Below are positions 33,003 through 40,284 of a DNA stretch of 64,000 nucleotides, piece by piece. The position numbers and the translations under genes were made by a program. The stretch is taken from positions 29,749 to 93,748 of the forward strand of contig JAEZSE010000040.1 of NCBI GenBank assembly GCA_023421955.1, in the 5' to 3' direction. The notes under the pieces are model-generated. The model ran no database searches. It was not told the origin of the DNA and worked only from the letters and a program-made list of their open reading frames with translations. Position 1 is the first letter of the stretch; each line of letters begins with the position of its first letter. This stretch comes from Bacillota bacterium (GTDB lineage: Bacteria > Bacillota > Clostridia > Christensenellales > UMGS416).

Positions 33003-33295
33003 CGCTTCACCCCGGCATTGCCCATTGTCACCATGCGGATCGCACCGGTGACCAGCAGGTCGTCGCGCCCCACTGACCGGATTGTTAAGCCCTCGCCCTC
33101 GATGACCACAACCCCGGCAGTGGTGGCGACCCGGATCCTGTCGCGGGCATACTCCAGCAGCCCCCGGTGGTTTTCCAGCAACAGACGCTCGCTGCCGGTG
33201 ATGTGCAGCACCGGCAAGTTGAGCATGACATCCTGTTGCAGCTCCAGCGCATCGGCAATCCGTTTCCTGATGCCCATGTGTCCCCCCGTTGGCAT
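32999..33295 (-). CDS. yqfC: Sporulation protein YqfC
   Basis: 98 residues, a YabP/YqfC-family protein: DVMLNLPVLHITGSERLLLE, then ENHRGLL and a C-terminal beta-rich part. It pairs with YqfD in sporulating Firmicutes. The start ATG 33295 has the SD AGGA; MGIRK six codons later, preceded by a G-run, is also possible. It heads the cluster, so its expression may be partly sporulation-specific, while the genes behind it are also needed in growth. Confidence 0.92.
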   Translation of the reverse strand: MPTGGHMGIRKRIADALELQQDVMLNLPVLHITGSERLLLENHRGLLEYARDRIRVATTAGVVVIEGEGLTIRSVGRDDLLVTGAIRMVTMGNAGVKR

Positions 33296-33371
33296 GTGCT
33301 TTCCTATTAATCTATGTGCTAATGGTGCGAAAAAGACGGAGCGCTAAACTACGCCTCACTGGTGTCTTTTC

Positions 33372-33400
33372 TTTACTCGGGTAGTTTGACGGGATATAAT
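33372..33400 (+). promoter_or_regulatory. Promoter of the alpha/beta hydrolase gene
   Basis: TTTACT (33372-33377) and TATAAT (33395-33400), 17-base spacer, ending 34 bases before the ATG. Confidence 0.6.
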
Positions 33401-33434
33401 TATCAGATACGAATTTGATGGAGCTTGCCAAAAT

Positions 33435-34193
33435 ATGAAAAAAGTTACTGATATCAAATATGCAGATTATCCGGCGTGTAAACTTGATCTCTTCTTGCCA
33501 GAATGTAGCCACTTTCCAGTTCTGATATTTTTCCATGGCGGCGGCCTGGAGATGGGTGATAAGGAGGACAACGGCGATCTCTTCGCCATCCTCATGGATA
33601 AGGGGATTGCGGCTGTGTCGGCAAATTACAGAATGTATCCGGATGCTTCATATCCCGATTTCATCATTGACGCGGCGGCAGCCGTGAGTTGGGTGCACAA
33701 CCACATCGGCGAATACGGGCAATGTGAAGATATATTTATCGCGGGCTCTTCCGCAGGAGCCTATCTTGCGGCAATGATATGCCTAGATGAGCGATATCTG
33801 AGCGTCCATAATATGAGACCCGATGAGATCGCAGGCTATCTTTTCAATTCGGCACAACCAACTACCCATTATAACGTGCTGCGCGAGCGGGGCATGGACA
33901 CACGCAGGGTGCTCATCGACGAGGCTGCTCCTGTCTATCACATCGCAGAGAATACCAACTCTGCTCCGATTCTGATTCTGGTTTCCGACCATGACATGCC
34001 CAATCGGTTGGAACAAACCAAATTGTTTTACAATACCCTGACGCTTTTTGGCCATAACGCGCGCCTTCTGGTGATGGAAGGCTTTGAGCATTGCGAGTAC
34101 GACCATGCAACCGATGCTCATGGAAATCACATTTTATCCACAATCGTGATACAGTTTATCAACGGCGCAATCTCATGCAAAACTGAGGCTTAA
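33435..34193 (+). CDS. Alpha/beta hydrolase (BD-FAE/carboxylesterase-like)
   Basis: 252 residues. The oxyanion motif FFHGGG is at about 34-39, the nucleophile in IAGSSAGAYLA (Ser about 103), the likely acid Asp in VSDHDMP and the His in EGFEHCEY. This is the hormone-sensitive-lipase/BD-FAE arrangement of small esterases. No signal peptide, so cytoplasmic. The substrate is unknown. The gene is alone and opposite in direction to its neighbours; the SD (GGAG, 12 bases off) is weak. Confidence 0.85.
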   Translation: MKKVTDIKYADYPACKLDLFLPECSHFPVLIFFHGGGLEMGDKEDNGDLFAILMDKGIAAVSANYRMYPDASYPDFIIDAAAAVSWVHNHIGEYGQCEDIFIAGSSAGAYLAAMICLDERYLSVHNMRPDEIAGYLFNSAQPTTHYNVLRERGMDTRRVLIDEAAPVYHIAENTNSAPILILVSDHDMPNRLEQTKLFYNTLTLFGHNARLLVMEGFEHCEYDHATDAHGNHILSTIVIQFINGAISCKTEA

Positions 34194-34196
34194 CAT

Positions 34197-34226
34197 ACAA
34201 AAAACCCGGCCCTCTTCGGACCGGGT
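34197..34226 (-). terminator. Terminator of rpsU
   Basis: ACCCGG / CCGGGT stem with an inner CC/GG pair (34204-34226), followed on the minus strand by a run of T. It lies 7 bases past the rpsU stop and can also serve the convergent hydrolase gene. Confidence 0.8.
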
Positions 34227-34232
34227 AATCTT

Positions 34233-34415
34233 TTAGAACTTCTTACTGGACTTCCTTCTGGCCTCTAGCGCCTTCTTCTTGCGGCGCACGCTGGGTTTCT
34301 CATAATGCTCCCGCTTGCGCACCTCAGCAAGAATACCGCCGCGCTGGCACTTGCGCTTGAAACGCTTCAGCGCATTCTCCAACGACTCGTTTTCTCCAAC
34401 ACGGATCTCTGACAC
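34233..34415 (-). CDS. rpsU: 30S ribosomal protein S21
   Basis: 60 residues, highly basic: SEIRVGENESLENALKRFKR, then REHYEKPSVRRKKK. S21 is a late small-subunit protein that helps initiation. The start is GTG 34415 with the SD GAGGGGGTG, and the N-terminus then matches the family exactly. It is monocistronic, away from dnaG-rpoD, with a perfect consensus promoter, as expected for a strongly expressed gene. Confidence 0.96.
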   Translation of the reverse strand: MSEIRVGENESLENALKRFKRKCQRGGILAEVRKREHYEKPSVRRKKKALEARRKSSKKF

Positions 34416-34492
34416 AACAACACCCCCTCTGCAAAAGAAGGTTCTGCCATAGTGTATGCCTCTGGCATATCGCTGTAGACAAATATGCAGCA

Positions 34493-34521
34493 ATTATAAT
34501 GCTCACACCATGTCATGTCAA
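34493..34521 (-). promoter_or_regulatory. Consensus sigma-A promoter of rpsU
   Basis: TTGACA (34516-34521) and TATAAT (34493-34498) with a 17-base spacer: both hexamers are perfect. A small dyad, TATGCC/GGCATA (34455-34469), lies in the untranslated leader. Confidence 0.9.
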
Positions 34522-34588
34522 TATCAATTGAAATCTATCGCGAACCAGAGAAAACTCGTCAATTCCCTTGTTTTTTTGGCTGTCTTCC

Positions 34589-35149
34589 TCAGCCGTTGCT
34601 GCGCCGATCAAGAGCCCGACGGACAGCCTTGATCACAGGGATCGAGACCACACCGCCGATCGCCGCGGTGAACAATTGCTGCACGCCGAAATTGGCGACC
34701 AATGCCTTGGAAACCTGCGCCTTCAGGCCAAGGCCGGGCAGGATTGACGGCACAAACAGCAGTACAACCAAGCAATACAGTGTGATGGTTTTCAGAACCG
34801 CCGCCACTGCAATGCCCGCGCCGATACGCAGCGTGCTGTTGCTGCGGCGCTCCACTAGTTCAAAGGCAATCACCAGCACCAGATTGCCGGCAGCAACAAA
34901 CGGGATCATCAAAGGATGAGGCAAATGCCCCTGCAAGGCTGAAACGACAGGTGACAGCGCAGCCACAAAGATACTGCCCTTCCAGCCCACCGTGGCGGCC
35001 GAGACAAAAAGCGCAAGGTTGACCAGTGAGCCGATGATGATCGTGGATGCGGGCGTAACGCCGAGGATCAGCCTGAGCTGTTGAAAAAGCAGCGTTATGG
35101 CCAGCAACAGAGCCGTGCGAACAATGAGTTGCGTATTTTGGTTTTTCAT
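34589..35149 (-). CDS. Putative ECF-transporter S component-like membrane protein
   Basis: 186 residues with five or six hydrophobic helices, beginning with about residues 9-27, of the size of vitamin-binding S components of energy-coupling-factor transporters. Short conserved-looking parts are TVGWKGSIFVAALSPVVSAL and PFVAAGNLVLV. The ligand cannot be read. I start at ATG 35149 (SD AAGGA) rather than the TTG six codons upstream. It lies 22 bases after the TM1266-type gene and so shares its attenuator-like leader. The family call is a best guess; it could be an unrelated small membrane protein. Confidence 0.6.
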   Translation of the reverse strand: MKNQNTQLIVRTALLLAITLLFQQLRLILGVTPASTIIIGSLVNLALFVSAATVGWKGSIFVAALSPVVSALQGHLPHPLMIPFVAAGNLVLVIAFELVERRSNSTLRIGAGIAVAAVLKTITLYCLVVLLFVPSILPGLGLKAQVSKALVANFGVQQLFTAAIGGVVSIPVIKAVRRALDRRSNG

Positions 35150-35171
35150 CGTGATCTTCCTTTCCAAACTC

Positions 35172-35426
35172 CTATTGGTCTGCCGGAGTCATCATGCTCC
35201 GCACCGTGACGTTTGGAATCGACCCAAGCTTGCCGGACAACGCGCCTATTTCATCGGTTGTGCCGTCCACGATCACGGAGATCACGGAAAGCCCCCGCTC
35301 CCGATAAGGGACGCCCTGCCTGGCCACAATGATCTGCCCGAAATCAGACAGCTGCTTGTTGACCATCTGCGCCGCCTCACTGCGCTCCTTTACAAAAATA
35401 CCGATCATGCCAACGCGCTTTTGCAT
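35172..35426 (-). CDS. TM1266-type small ACT-like regulator (iron-only hydrogenase system regulator family)
   Basis: 84 residues: KRVGMIGIFVKERSEAAQMV, then LSVISVIVDGTTDEIGALSG and NVTVRSMM, the layout of the NikR/ACT-like TM1266 family. In many anaerobes this gene neighbours the FeFe-hydrogenase maturation genes and is named a hydrogenase-system regulator, but its mechanism is unproven. No hydrogenase gene is in this window. The start at 35426 has the SD GGGAGG. It directly follows a strong terminator-like hairpin, so expression depends on read-through. Confidence 0.8.
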   Translation of the reverse strand: MQKRVGMIGIFVKERSEAAQMVNKQLSDFGQIIVARQGVPYRERGLSVISVIVDGTTDEIGALSGKLGSIPNVTVRSMMTPADQ

Positions 35427-35440
35427 CTCGCACCTCCCTT

Positions 35441-35590
35441 CAAACAAAATGCCCTCCCGCATTGCGGGAGGGCATGGGAAAGCAATTTCGTCCAGTCTTG
35501 GGTGCGGACTCGCCCCCACCGTCAGACCAGGTTGTGAATGCTCTCCACCCTCCCCTCAGGCGCTTGCCCTTGGTGTCAGGCCGATTCTTT
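35441..35590 (-). ncRNA. Structured leader RNA with attenuator upstream of the TM1266/ECF genes
   Basis: About 150 bases between a strong promoter and a terminator. AAAGAATCG at the 5' end can pair with CGAAATTGCTTT before the terminator (helix P1). Inside, CUGGUCU pairs with AGACUGG, enclosing a hairpin closed by GGUG/CACC. GGGAGGG (minus strand, 35554-35548) is complementary to CCCUCCC in the terminator's 5' arm, a possible antiterminator. The terminator ends about 6 bases before the downstream SD. I compared it by eye with TPP, FMN, cobalamin, THF, fluoride, guanidine and c-di-GMP riboswitches and found no match. A stand-alone small RNA is the alternative. Confidence 0.55.
35442..35475 (-). 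terminator. Attenuator-type terminator before the TM1266 gene
   Basis: Perfect 12-bp stem, ATGCCCTCCCGC/GCGGGAGGGCAT (35449-35460, 35464-35475), loop of 3, followed on the minus strand by TTTGTTTG. Confidence 0.85.
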
Positions 35591-35596
35591 GTGAAA

Positions 35597-35626
35597 ATTA
35601 TAACAATCCCTGGGAGCCTCTGTCAA
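35597..35626 (-). promoter_or_regulatory. Strong sigma-A promoter inside the 3' end of spo0A
   Basis: TTGACA (35621-35626) and TATAAT (35597-35602) with an 18-base spacer and TGT before the -10. Both hexamers are perfect. It drives the leader RNA, and its -10 overlaps the spo0A stop codon. Confidence 0.85.
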
Positions 35627-36371
35627 GAATGATTTTATCGGCAATCATCGCAATGAATTCACTGTTGGAGGGCTTACCCTTGTTTTCATCGAGCGTATAA
35701 CCAAACATTTTCTCAATTGTTTCCACACGGCAGCGATCCCACGCGCTTTCGATCGCGCTGCGGATCCCACGCTCCACCCGCATGGGCGTTGTGCTAAATT
35801 GCTTGGCCACAACTGGGTAGATCCGGTAGGTGATGGAGTCAAGCATCCCCTTGTCGTTGACAACCTGGAGTATGGCCTCAGTCAAATATCGATAACCCTT
35901 CAAATGAGGGGCAACCGCCATTTTGTGCAGCAGGTCAGCGATACTGCGCCGAAGATCCTCATCGGTCTGCTTACGAGCCTGGATTTTCTGCTGCTCCCGG
36001 CTCTCTCCCATCAACGTGCGTAGCCTGCGTATGAGCACATCCAGGCTGAAGGGCTTCAGGAAATAGGCATCTGCACCAAGTGTGAGGGCTTGCCGGGTGA
36101 TATAGTCCATTCCCATCGCTGAGAATATGGCCACCTTGGGCCGTATCGGCAATTCTTTGAGTTTTTCCTGCACAGCAAGACCGTCCAGGCGGGGCATAAT
36201 GATGTCCAGAATCACAAGATCCGGCTGGAATTCAGAAATCCCGTTTAGGGCTGCTTCCCCATCCAATGCGGTGCATACCACGTCAAAATCCTCTTCCTGG
36301 CTGATCCGCTCCGACAGCATATCCAAGAAACTTCTGTTATCATCCGCCAGAAGCACTTTCCAACAGGCCAT
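35598..36371 (-). CDS. spo0A: Sporulation master regulator Spo0A
   Basis: 257 residues. The receiver domain has Asp10, Asp11 and the phospho-acceptor Asp56 (VILDIIMP); after a linker, the Spo0A-specific DNA-binding domain shows YLTEAILQVVNDK, the recognition region with TTPMRVERGIRSAIE and the C-terminal signature PSNSEFIAMIADKI. Phosphorylated Spo0A switches the cell into sporulation. The SD is AAGGAGG. It follows spoIVB, the standard order, and has its own sigma-H promoter and a 0A box. Confidence 0.98.
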   Translation of the reverse strand: MACWKVLLADDNRSFLDMLSERISQEEDFDVVCTALDGEAALNGISEFQPDLVILDIIMPRLDGLAVQEKLKELPIRPKVAIFSAMGMDYITRQALTLGADAYFLKPFSLDVLIRRLRTLMGESREQQKIQARKQTDEDLRRSIADLLHKMAVAPHLKGYRYLTEAILQVVNDKGMLDSITYRIYPVVAKQFSTTPMRVERGIRSAIESAWDRCRVETIEKMFGYTLDENKGKPSNSEFIAMIADKIILDRGSQGLL

Positions 36372-36395
36372 ATCATTCCTCCTTGCTGGCAGAAT

Positions 36396-36424
36396 GAATT
36401 CTACAACAAATTGGAAAATCCTTC
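36396..36424 (-). promoter_or_regulatory. Sigma-H promoter of spo0A
   Basis: On the minus strand GAAGGATTT (36416-36424) and GTAGAATTC (36396-36404) with an 11-base spacer. This fits the Bacillus sigma-H consensus RNAGGAWWW-N11/12-RNNGAATWW at every position but the last. Confidence 0.75.
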
Positions 36425-36451
36425 CAGACTGTTTTTAGCTCATCAAATAGT

Positions 36452-36458
36452 TTCGTCA
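36452..36458 (-). promoter_or_regulatory. 0A box upstream of spo0A
   Basis: TGACGAA on the minus strand matches the Spo0A-binding consensus TGNCGAA. It overlaps the spoIVB stop codon and lies about 28 bases upstream of the sigma-H -35, a place suited to autoactivation. Confidence 0.5.
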
Positions 36459-37748
36459 GGGTGCCTCACTGTTTTGTAACATCCACTCGATAAAAACGCC
36501 ATGGCCTTTGGTGGGATCGCTGATGAACACATGAGTGATCGCGCCGATGATGTAACCATCCTGTATGATCGGGCTGCCGCTCATCCCCTGCACTATACCG
36601 CCTGTCTTTTTCAGGAGCTCAGGGTCGGTGATTTCCACGACCATTCCCTTTGCTGCCGGCTCACTCTGCCGTGTAATCTTGATGATCTGGCAATCAAACT
36701 CCCGCACGCCCTGATCGTCAATTGTCGAGAGCAGCGTAGCCGGTCCAGTGTGGGCCGTTGATTGACCGCCTACCGGCAAGGCTCGGCTATAGGCAGGGTT
36801 GTCAATCACCCCATAGGCACTGCCAAAGATGCCAAAGCGTGTGTTCTTGTCGATTGCGCCGATTCCAGTTCCTTCTCCGGAGAAGTAGCCTCTTAGTTCC
36901 CCAGGCGTTCCCTTTTCACCCACTTTCACATCGATGATACGGGAGTGCACAATTTCTCCGTTCTTAACGGAAAGCAGTGTGCCGGTATCCACATCAGTGA
37001 TGGGGTGTCCCAATGCCCCAAACCGGCCGTCAGAAGGGTTATAAAACGTGAGTGTGCCCACTCCGGCAGTGCTGTCGCGGATCCACACACCCAACCTGAG
37101 CTTGCCATCTAGCTGGTCACGCACTGCCCTTATTGTGAGATCGATAGCGGCTCCGTCACGCTCCACCGTGAGTTTGAGATCCTCATCGCCATTTTTGGCC
37201 ACAATTTGGGATAACTGGGAGCTGTTTTCAATGGTAATCCCGTTGATCTTCTCAATCACGTCACCTGGTCTCAGGTCCGATTCGCGGGCAGGGTTTCTTA
37301 CCTCGCCGCTTTGGGTCACCACATCGGACCGCCCAACCACCAGCGTGCCCTTCGTATACAGCGATACGCCGATGGATTGCCCGCCGGGCACCAGTGACAT
37401 TTTTGGAGAGACGACCACAGCAATGCTTTTGATCGGCAAAATGCCAAACAGTGACAGGTTTAGCTTTGACTCTCCCACAGACTGAGGAACCAGCTGCACG
37501 CTACTGCCGTGCTGCCATGCCTTTTCACCGAGCGACTCACTGTTGATTTGCAGTACGTTGGTGTCGGTGGCTGTGAGCGGGATCGGAAATCCGGTGTTCA
37601 GGCGCTCCACCTGGCCCTGCTGCAGGTTGATTTCCTGCGGCAGCGTGAAGAAACTCCTGACCGGCGGAGAATAATTAAACGCCAGCATTGCGGCGGCAAG
37701 CACACAACCGATTGCTTTTTTCAGCCGAGAAGGCGGTTTTTTGGGCAT
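36456..37748 (-). CDS. spoIVB: SpoIVB serine peptidase
   Basis: 430 residues, an S55 protease. N-terminal membrane anchor (about 11-26), PDZ domain (about 125-200) with DLRPGDVIEKINGI, then the catalytic part with His248 (GALGHPI), Asp375 (EITDPE) and Ser390 (QGMSGSPI). It is secreted from the forespore and cleaves SpoIVFA so that pro-sigma-K is processed. The Asp-Ser spacing of 15 equals that of the Bacillus enzyme. It lies between recN and spo0A, as in most spore formers. Confidence 0.96.
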   Translation of the reverse strand: MPKKPPSRLKKAIGCVLAAAMLAFNYSPPVRSFFTLPQEINLQQGQVERLNTGFPIPLTATDTNVLQINSESLGEKAWQHGSSVQLVPQSVGESKLNLSLFGILPIKSIAVVVSPKMSLVPGGQSIGVSLYTKGTLVVGRSDVVTQSGEVRNPARESDLRPGDVIEKINGITIENSSQLSQIVAKNGDEDLKLTVERDGAAIDLTIRAVRDQLDGKLRLGVWIRDSTAGVGTLTFYNPSDGRFGALGHPITDVDTGTLLSVKNGEIVHSRIIDVKVGEKGTPGELRGYFSGEGTGIGAIDKNTRFGIFGSAYGVIDNPAYSRALPVGGQSTAHTGPATLLSTIDDQGVREFDCQIIKITRQSEPAAKGMVVEITDPELLKKTGGIVQGMSGSPIIQDGYIIGAITHVFISDPTKGHGVFIEWMLQNSEAP

Positions 37749-38059
37749 AGTCCAGCTCCATCAACAAAAATTTCTAAGATTAGTGTTCGGTTTTGAAAGA
37801 GCCGATTATACCTGCGCCGGGATTTGGCAAGAGGCTTGAAATGTGCCAGGATACAAAAAAAGGCCCGTGGATTTTCGCGCCTGATGCAACAATAACATAA
37901 GTTTCAATCGGTCAATTCTGGTAATAGCAGAGGACAAACAGAGAAATGGAAGAAATTTCATTTTTCGAAAGTAAAGATCTCCTCAGCCTCCTCCTGATCT
38001 CGGTTGTGGCGGGGTTCATGGTGCCTGCATGGGCCATTCAAAAGAAATCCCTCATGAAA
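37749..38059. other. 311-base gap between recN and spoIVB
   Basis: No gene I can support. It holds a weak terminator for recN (next entry) and the spoIVB promoter region; TATAAT on the minus strand near 37808 is a possible -10 with no good -35. The stretch 37890-38050 shows nothing firm. Confidence 0.5.
37854..37882 (-). terminator. Probable terminator of recN
   Basis: Minus strand AGGCGCG and CGGGCCT pair with one mismatch around an 8-base loop, followed by seven T. It lies about 180 bases past the recN stop. Confidence 0.5.
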
Positions 38060-39772
38060 TCACCCCAGCTTTTCCCGGAACCTCTTGCTCCACTCCAGCA
38101 TCTCGCGGGCATGCTGGCCGCTCAATGTGCTCACTTCGCCGCCCACCAGCCTGCCGATTTCAGCAACACGCTCGGCGGCGGGCAGCGGCGTGACAGATGT
38201 GCTGGTGCTCACACCGTCAGTGCTTTTCTCAATAAAGAAATGGCTCTCGCCCATCGCGGCGATCTGGGCCGTGTGCGTCACACAGATCACCTGGTGCGAA
38301 AGCGCGATGCCGGCCAGCTTCTCAGCCACCACGCGGGCCATCGTGCCGCTGATGCCGGTGTCGATTTCATCAAATATCAACGTGGGGATGCTGTCTGCAT
38401 TGGCGGCGATGTTTTTCAGTGCCAGCATAATGCGGCTCATTTCGCCGCCGGAGGCAATCTTCGCCAATGGCCGCAGCGGTTCGCCGGGGTTGGGGCTGAT
38501 CAGAAAGCGCAGCCGGTCAAAGCCCTTGGCGGTGGCGCTCTCCTCCACGCCACCTGCCCGTGCGTCAAACTCCACGGAGAACTTGGAGTGGCCCATACCC
38601 AGGTCGGCTAGTTGGCCCACCACCTGCTTCTCAAACTTCTGGGCGGCTTCCCGCCTGAGCTTGGTCAATGCCTCTCCCAGAGCCAATAGCTCCAGTTCCA
38701 GAGATTTGATCTCACCGGCCATGCGTTCCATCTGTTCATCGGCATGTTCGAGTGTTTCCAGCTCTTGCTCCATGGCGGCGAGGGTTTTCAGGATATCCTC
38801 GGCGCTGCCGCCGTATTTGCGCTTTAGCTGCCGGATCGTGTCCAGCCTGGCCTCCACGTCGTTGAGCGCCCCTTCGTCAAACTCCTGGCTGCCGGCCTTG
38901 GCGCGAAGCTCCGATGAAATGTCATCCATCTCGATCACAACCTGCTCCAAGCGGTTCTTCAGTGTCTGGAAATCGTCGCCATATTGCGAGATGTGGGATA
39001 GTTCCCTGGCCGCGGCGCCAATGCTGTCCAGCGCGGCGGCACCGCCGCCCTCGCCGGAATAAAGCGAGTCGTAGGCCGAACGCAGCGCGCCTGCAATTTC
39101 TTCGGCATGCTGCAGCAGCTTCAGTTGCTGCTGGAGCTCCTCATCCTCGCCGGGGGCAAGGTTGGCCGATTTGATTTCCTTGATCTGATAACGGAGGATG
39201 TCCGCCCGCCGCGCCCGGTCCTGCTCGGTGCCAAACAGCGAGCGCATGCTCTCCAGCAGCTTGCGATATTTTCCATAGGTGGCGGCAAACGTGTCGCGCT
39301 GCCTGGCCAGCGCCGGGCCGCCGAAGCCATCCAAAATGTCCATATGCCTTGCTTCATTGAGAAGCGATTGGTGCTCATGCTGGCCGTGGATGTCAATGAG
39401 CATCTGCGTGAGCCCCCGCAGCTGCGCCACGGTGGCAATCGCGCCGTTGATGCGGCAAGTGTTGCGCCCTGCGGTGGTGATCTGGCGTGAGATGATCAGC
39501 GTGCCGTCGCCGCTGTCCATCTCCATTTCGCCGAGCGCTTCCGCCACAGCTTCGTTGCCGGCGATCTCAAACACCATCTCCACACGGGCATCATTGCATC
39601 CAGCCTTGATGATCTCTTTGTCGCTGCGAGCGCCCAGCGCCAGGTTCATCGAATCGATGATGATCGACTTGCCCGCGCCGGTTTCGCCGGTGAGCACGTT
39701 GAGGCCCCGGCCGAAGTCGATCTCCGCCGATTCAATCAGGGCGATGTTGCGGATGGCAAGCTTGGTCAGCAT
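38060..39772 (-). CDS. recN: DNA repair protein RecN
   Basis: 570 residues, an SMC-like ATPase for double-strand break repair. Walker A GETGAGKSI (30-38) is near the N-terminus, followed by two long coiled-coil arms (about 150-370), then the ABC signature region with LRPLAKIASGGEMSRIMLAL and Walker B LIFDEIDTGISG. Length is normal. It lies about 50 bases downstream of argR and ahead of spoIVB, the conserved Firmicute order nadK-argR-recN-spoIVB-spo0A. Confidence 0.97.
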   Translation of the reverse strand: MLTKLAIRNIALIESAEIDFGRGLNVLTGETGAGKSIIIDSMNLALGARSDKEIIKAGCNDARVEMVFEIAGNEAVAEALGEMEMDSGDGTLIISRQITTAGRNTCRINGAIATVAQLRGLTQMLIDIHGQHEHQSLLNEARHMDILDGFGGPALARQRDTFAATYGKYRKLLESMRSLFGTEQDRARRADILRYQIKEIKSANLAPGEDEELQQQLKLLQHAEEIAGALRSAYDSLYSGEGGGAAALDSIGAAARELSHISQYGDDFQTLKNRLEQVVIEMDDISSELRAKAGSQEFDEGALNDVEARLDTIRQLKRKYGGSAEDILKTLAAMEQELETLEHADEQMERMAGEIKSLELELLALGEALTKLRREAAQKFEKQVVGQLADLGMGHSKFSVEFDARAGGVEESATAKGFDRLRFLISPNPGEPLRPLAKIASGGEMSRIMLALKNIAANADSIPTLIFDEIDTGISGTMARVVAEKLAGIALSHQVICVTHTAQIAAMGESHFFIEKSTDGVSTSTSVTPLPAAERVAEIGRLVGGEVSTLSGQHAREMLEWSKRFREKLG

Positions 39773-39823
39773 ATTTACTGCCCCATCATTCTTAATCTGC
39801 CATATTATCGTAACAGAAAAATG

Positions 39824-40273
39824 CTATTTGATCAAAGCCCTCAGTTTTTCTGCCACCTGGGCAGCGGAGAATTGCTCGCGCACCACGACCATGAAGGTGT
39901 TGTCGCCGGCAATGCTGCCCAATATCTCCGGCCAATGCAAAGCGTCCACCGCCTCTGCGGCGGCGTTGGCGCTGCCGGACAGTGTGCGGATCATGATGAT
40001 GTTATGGCTGTGCTCAATGCCCAGCACTGTGTCGGCAAACACACGGATCAACCGGGCCGAAAGCCCGCCGCCCGAGTCGCCCACAGCGGCATAACGGCTG
40101 CGGCCCGAGCCATCGGCCACCTTCACAAGCTTCATCTCCTTGATGTCGCGGGAAACGGTGGCCTGGGTCACATCCTCCCCCATCTGCTTGAGGCGGTCGG
40201 CCAGCTCTTCCTGGGTGTAGACGCTCTCCTGCGAAATCAGCTCCAGGATGCGCATGTGCCTTTTGTTTTTCAT
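39824..40273 (-). CDS. argR: Arginine repressor ArgR
   Basis: 149 residues. The N-terminal winged HTH (MRILELISQESVYTQEELAD, then VTQATVSRDIKEMKLVKV) is followed by the C-terminal arginine-binding oligomerisation domain (GTLSGSANAAAEAVDALHW is partly visible as LSGSANAAAEAVDAL). It senses arginine as a hexamer. I start at ATG 40273, 6 bases after a strong SD (GGGGGAG), rather than at 40297 inside nadK. In Firmicutes the gene is often called ahrC. Confidence 0.95.
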   Translation of the reverse strand: MKNKRHMRILELISQESVYTQEELADRLKQMGEDVTQATVSRDIKEMKLVKVADGSGRSRYAAVGDSGGGLSARLIRVFADTVLGIEHSHNIIMIRTLSGSANAAAEAVDALHWPEILGSIAGDNTFMVVVREQFSAAQVAEKLRALIK

Positions 40274-40284
40274 CGGCTCTCCCC

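Noticed and set aside
35441..35590. Known riboswitch classes (TPP, FMN, cobalamin, THF, fluoride, guanidine, c-di-GMP) for the leader RNA
   Set aside because: None of their conserved core sequences could be found by eye; left as unassigned.
37946..38611. Plus-strand open frame beginning with a hydrophobic stretch, partly antisense to recN
   Set aside because: Only the first 38 codons lie outside recN, the SD is poor, and the rest is antisense to a firm gene.
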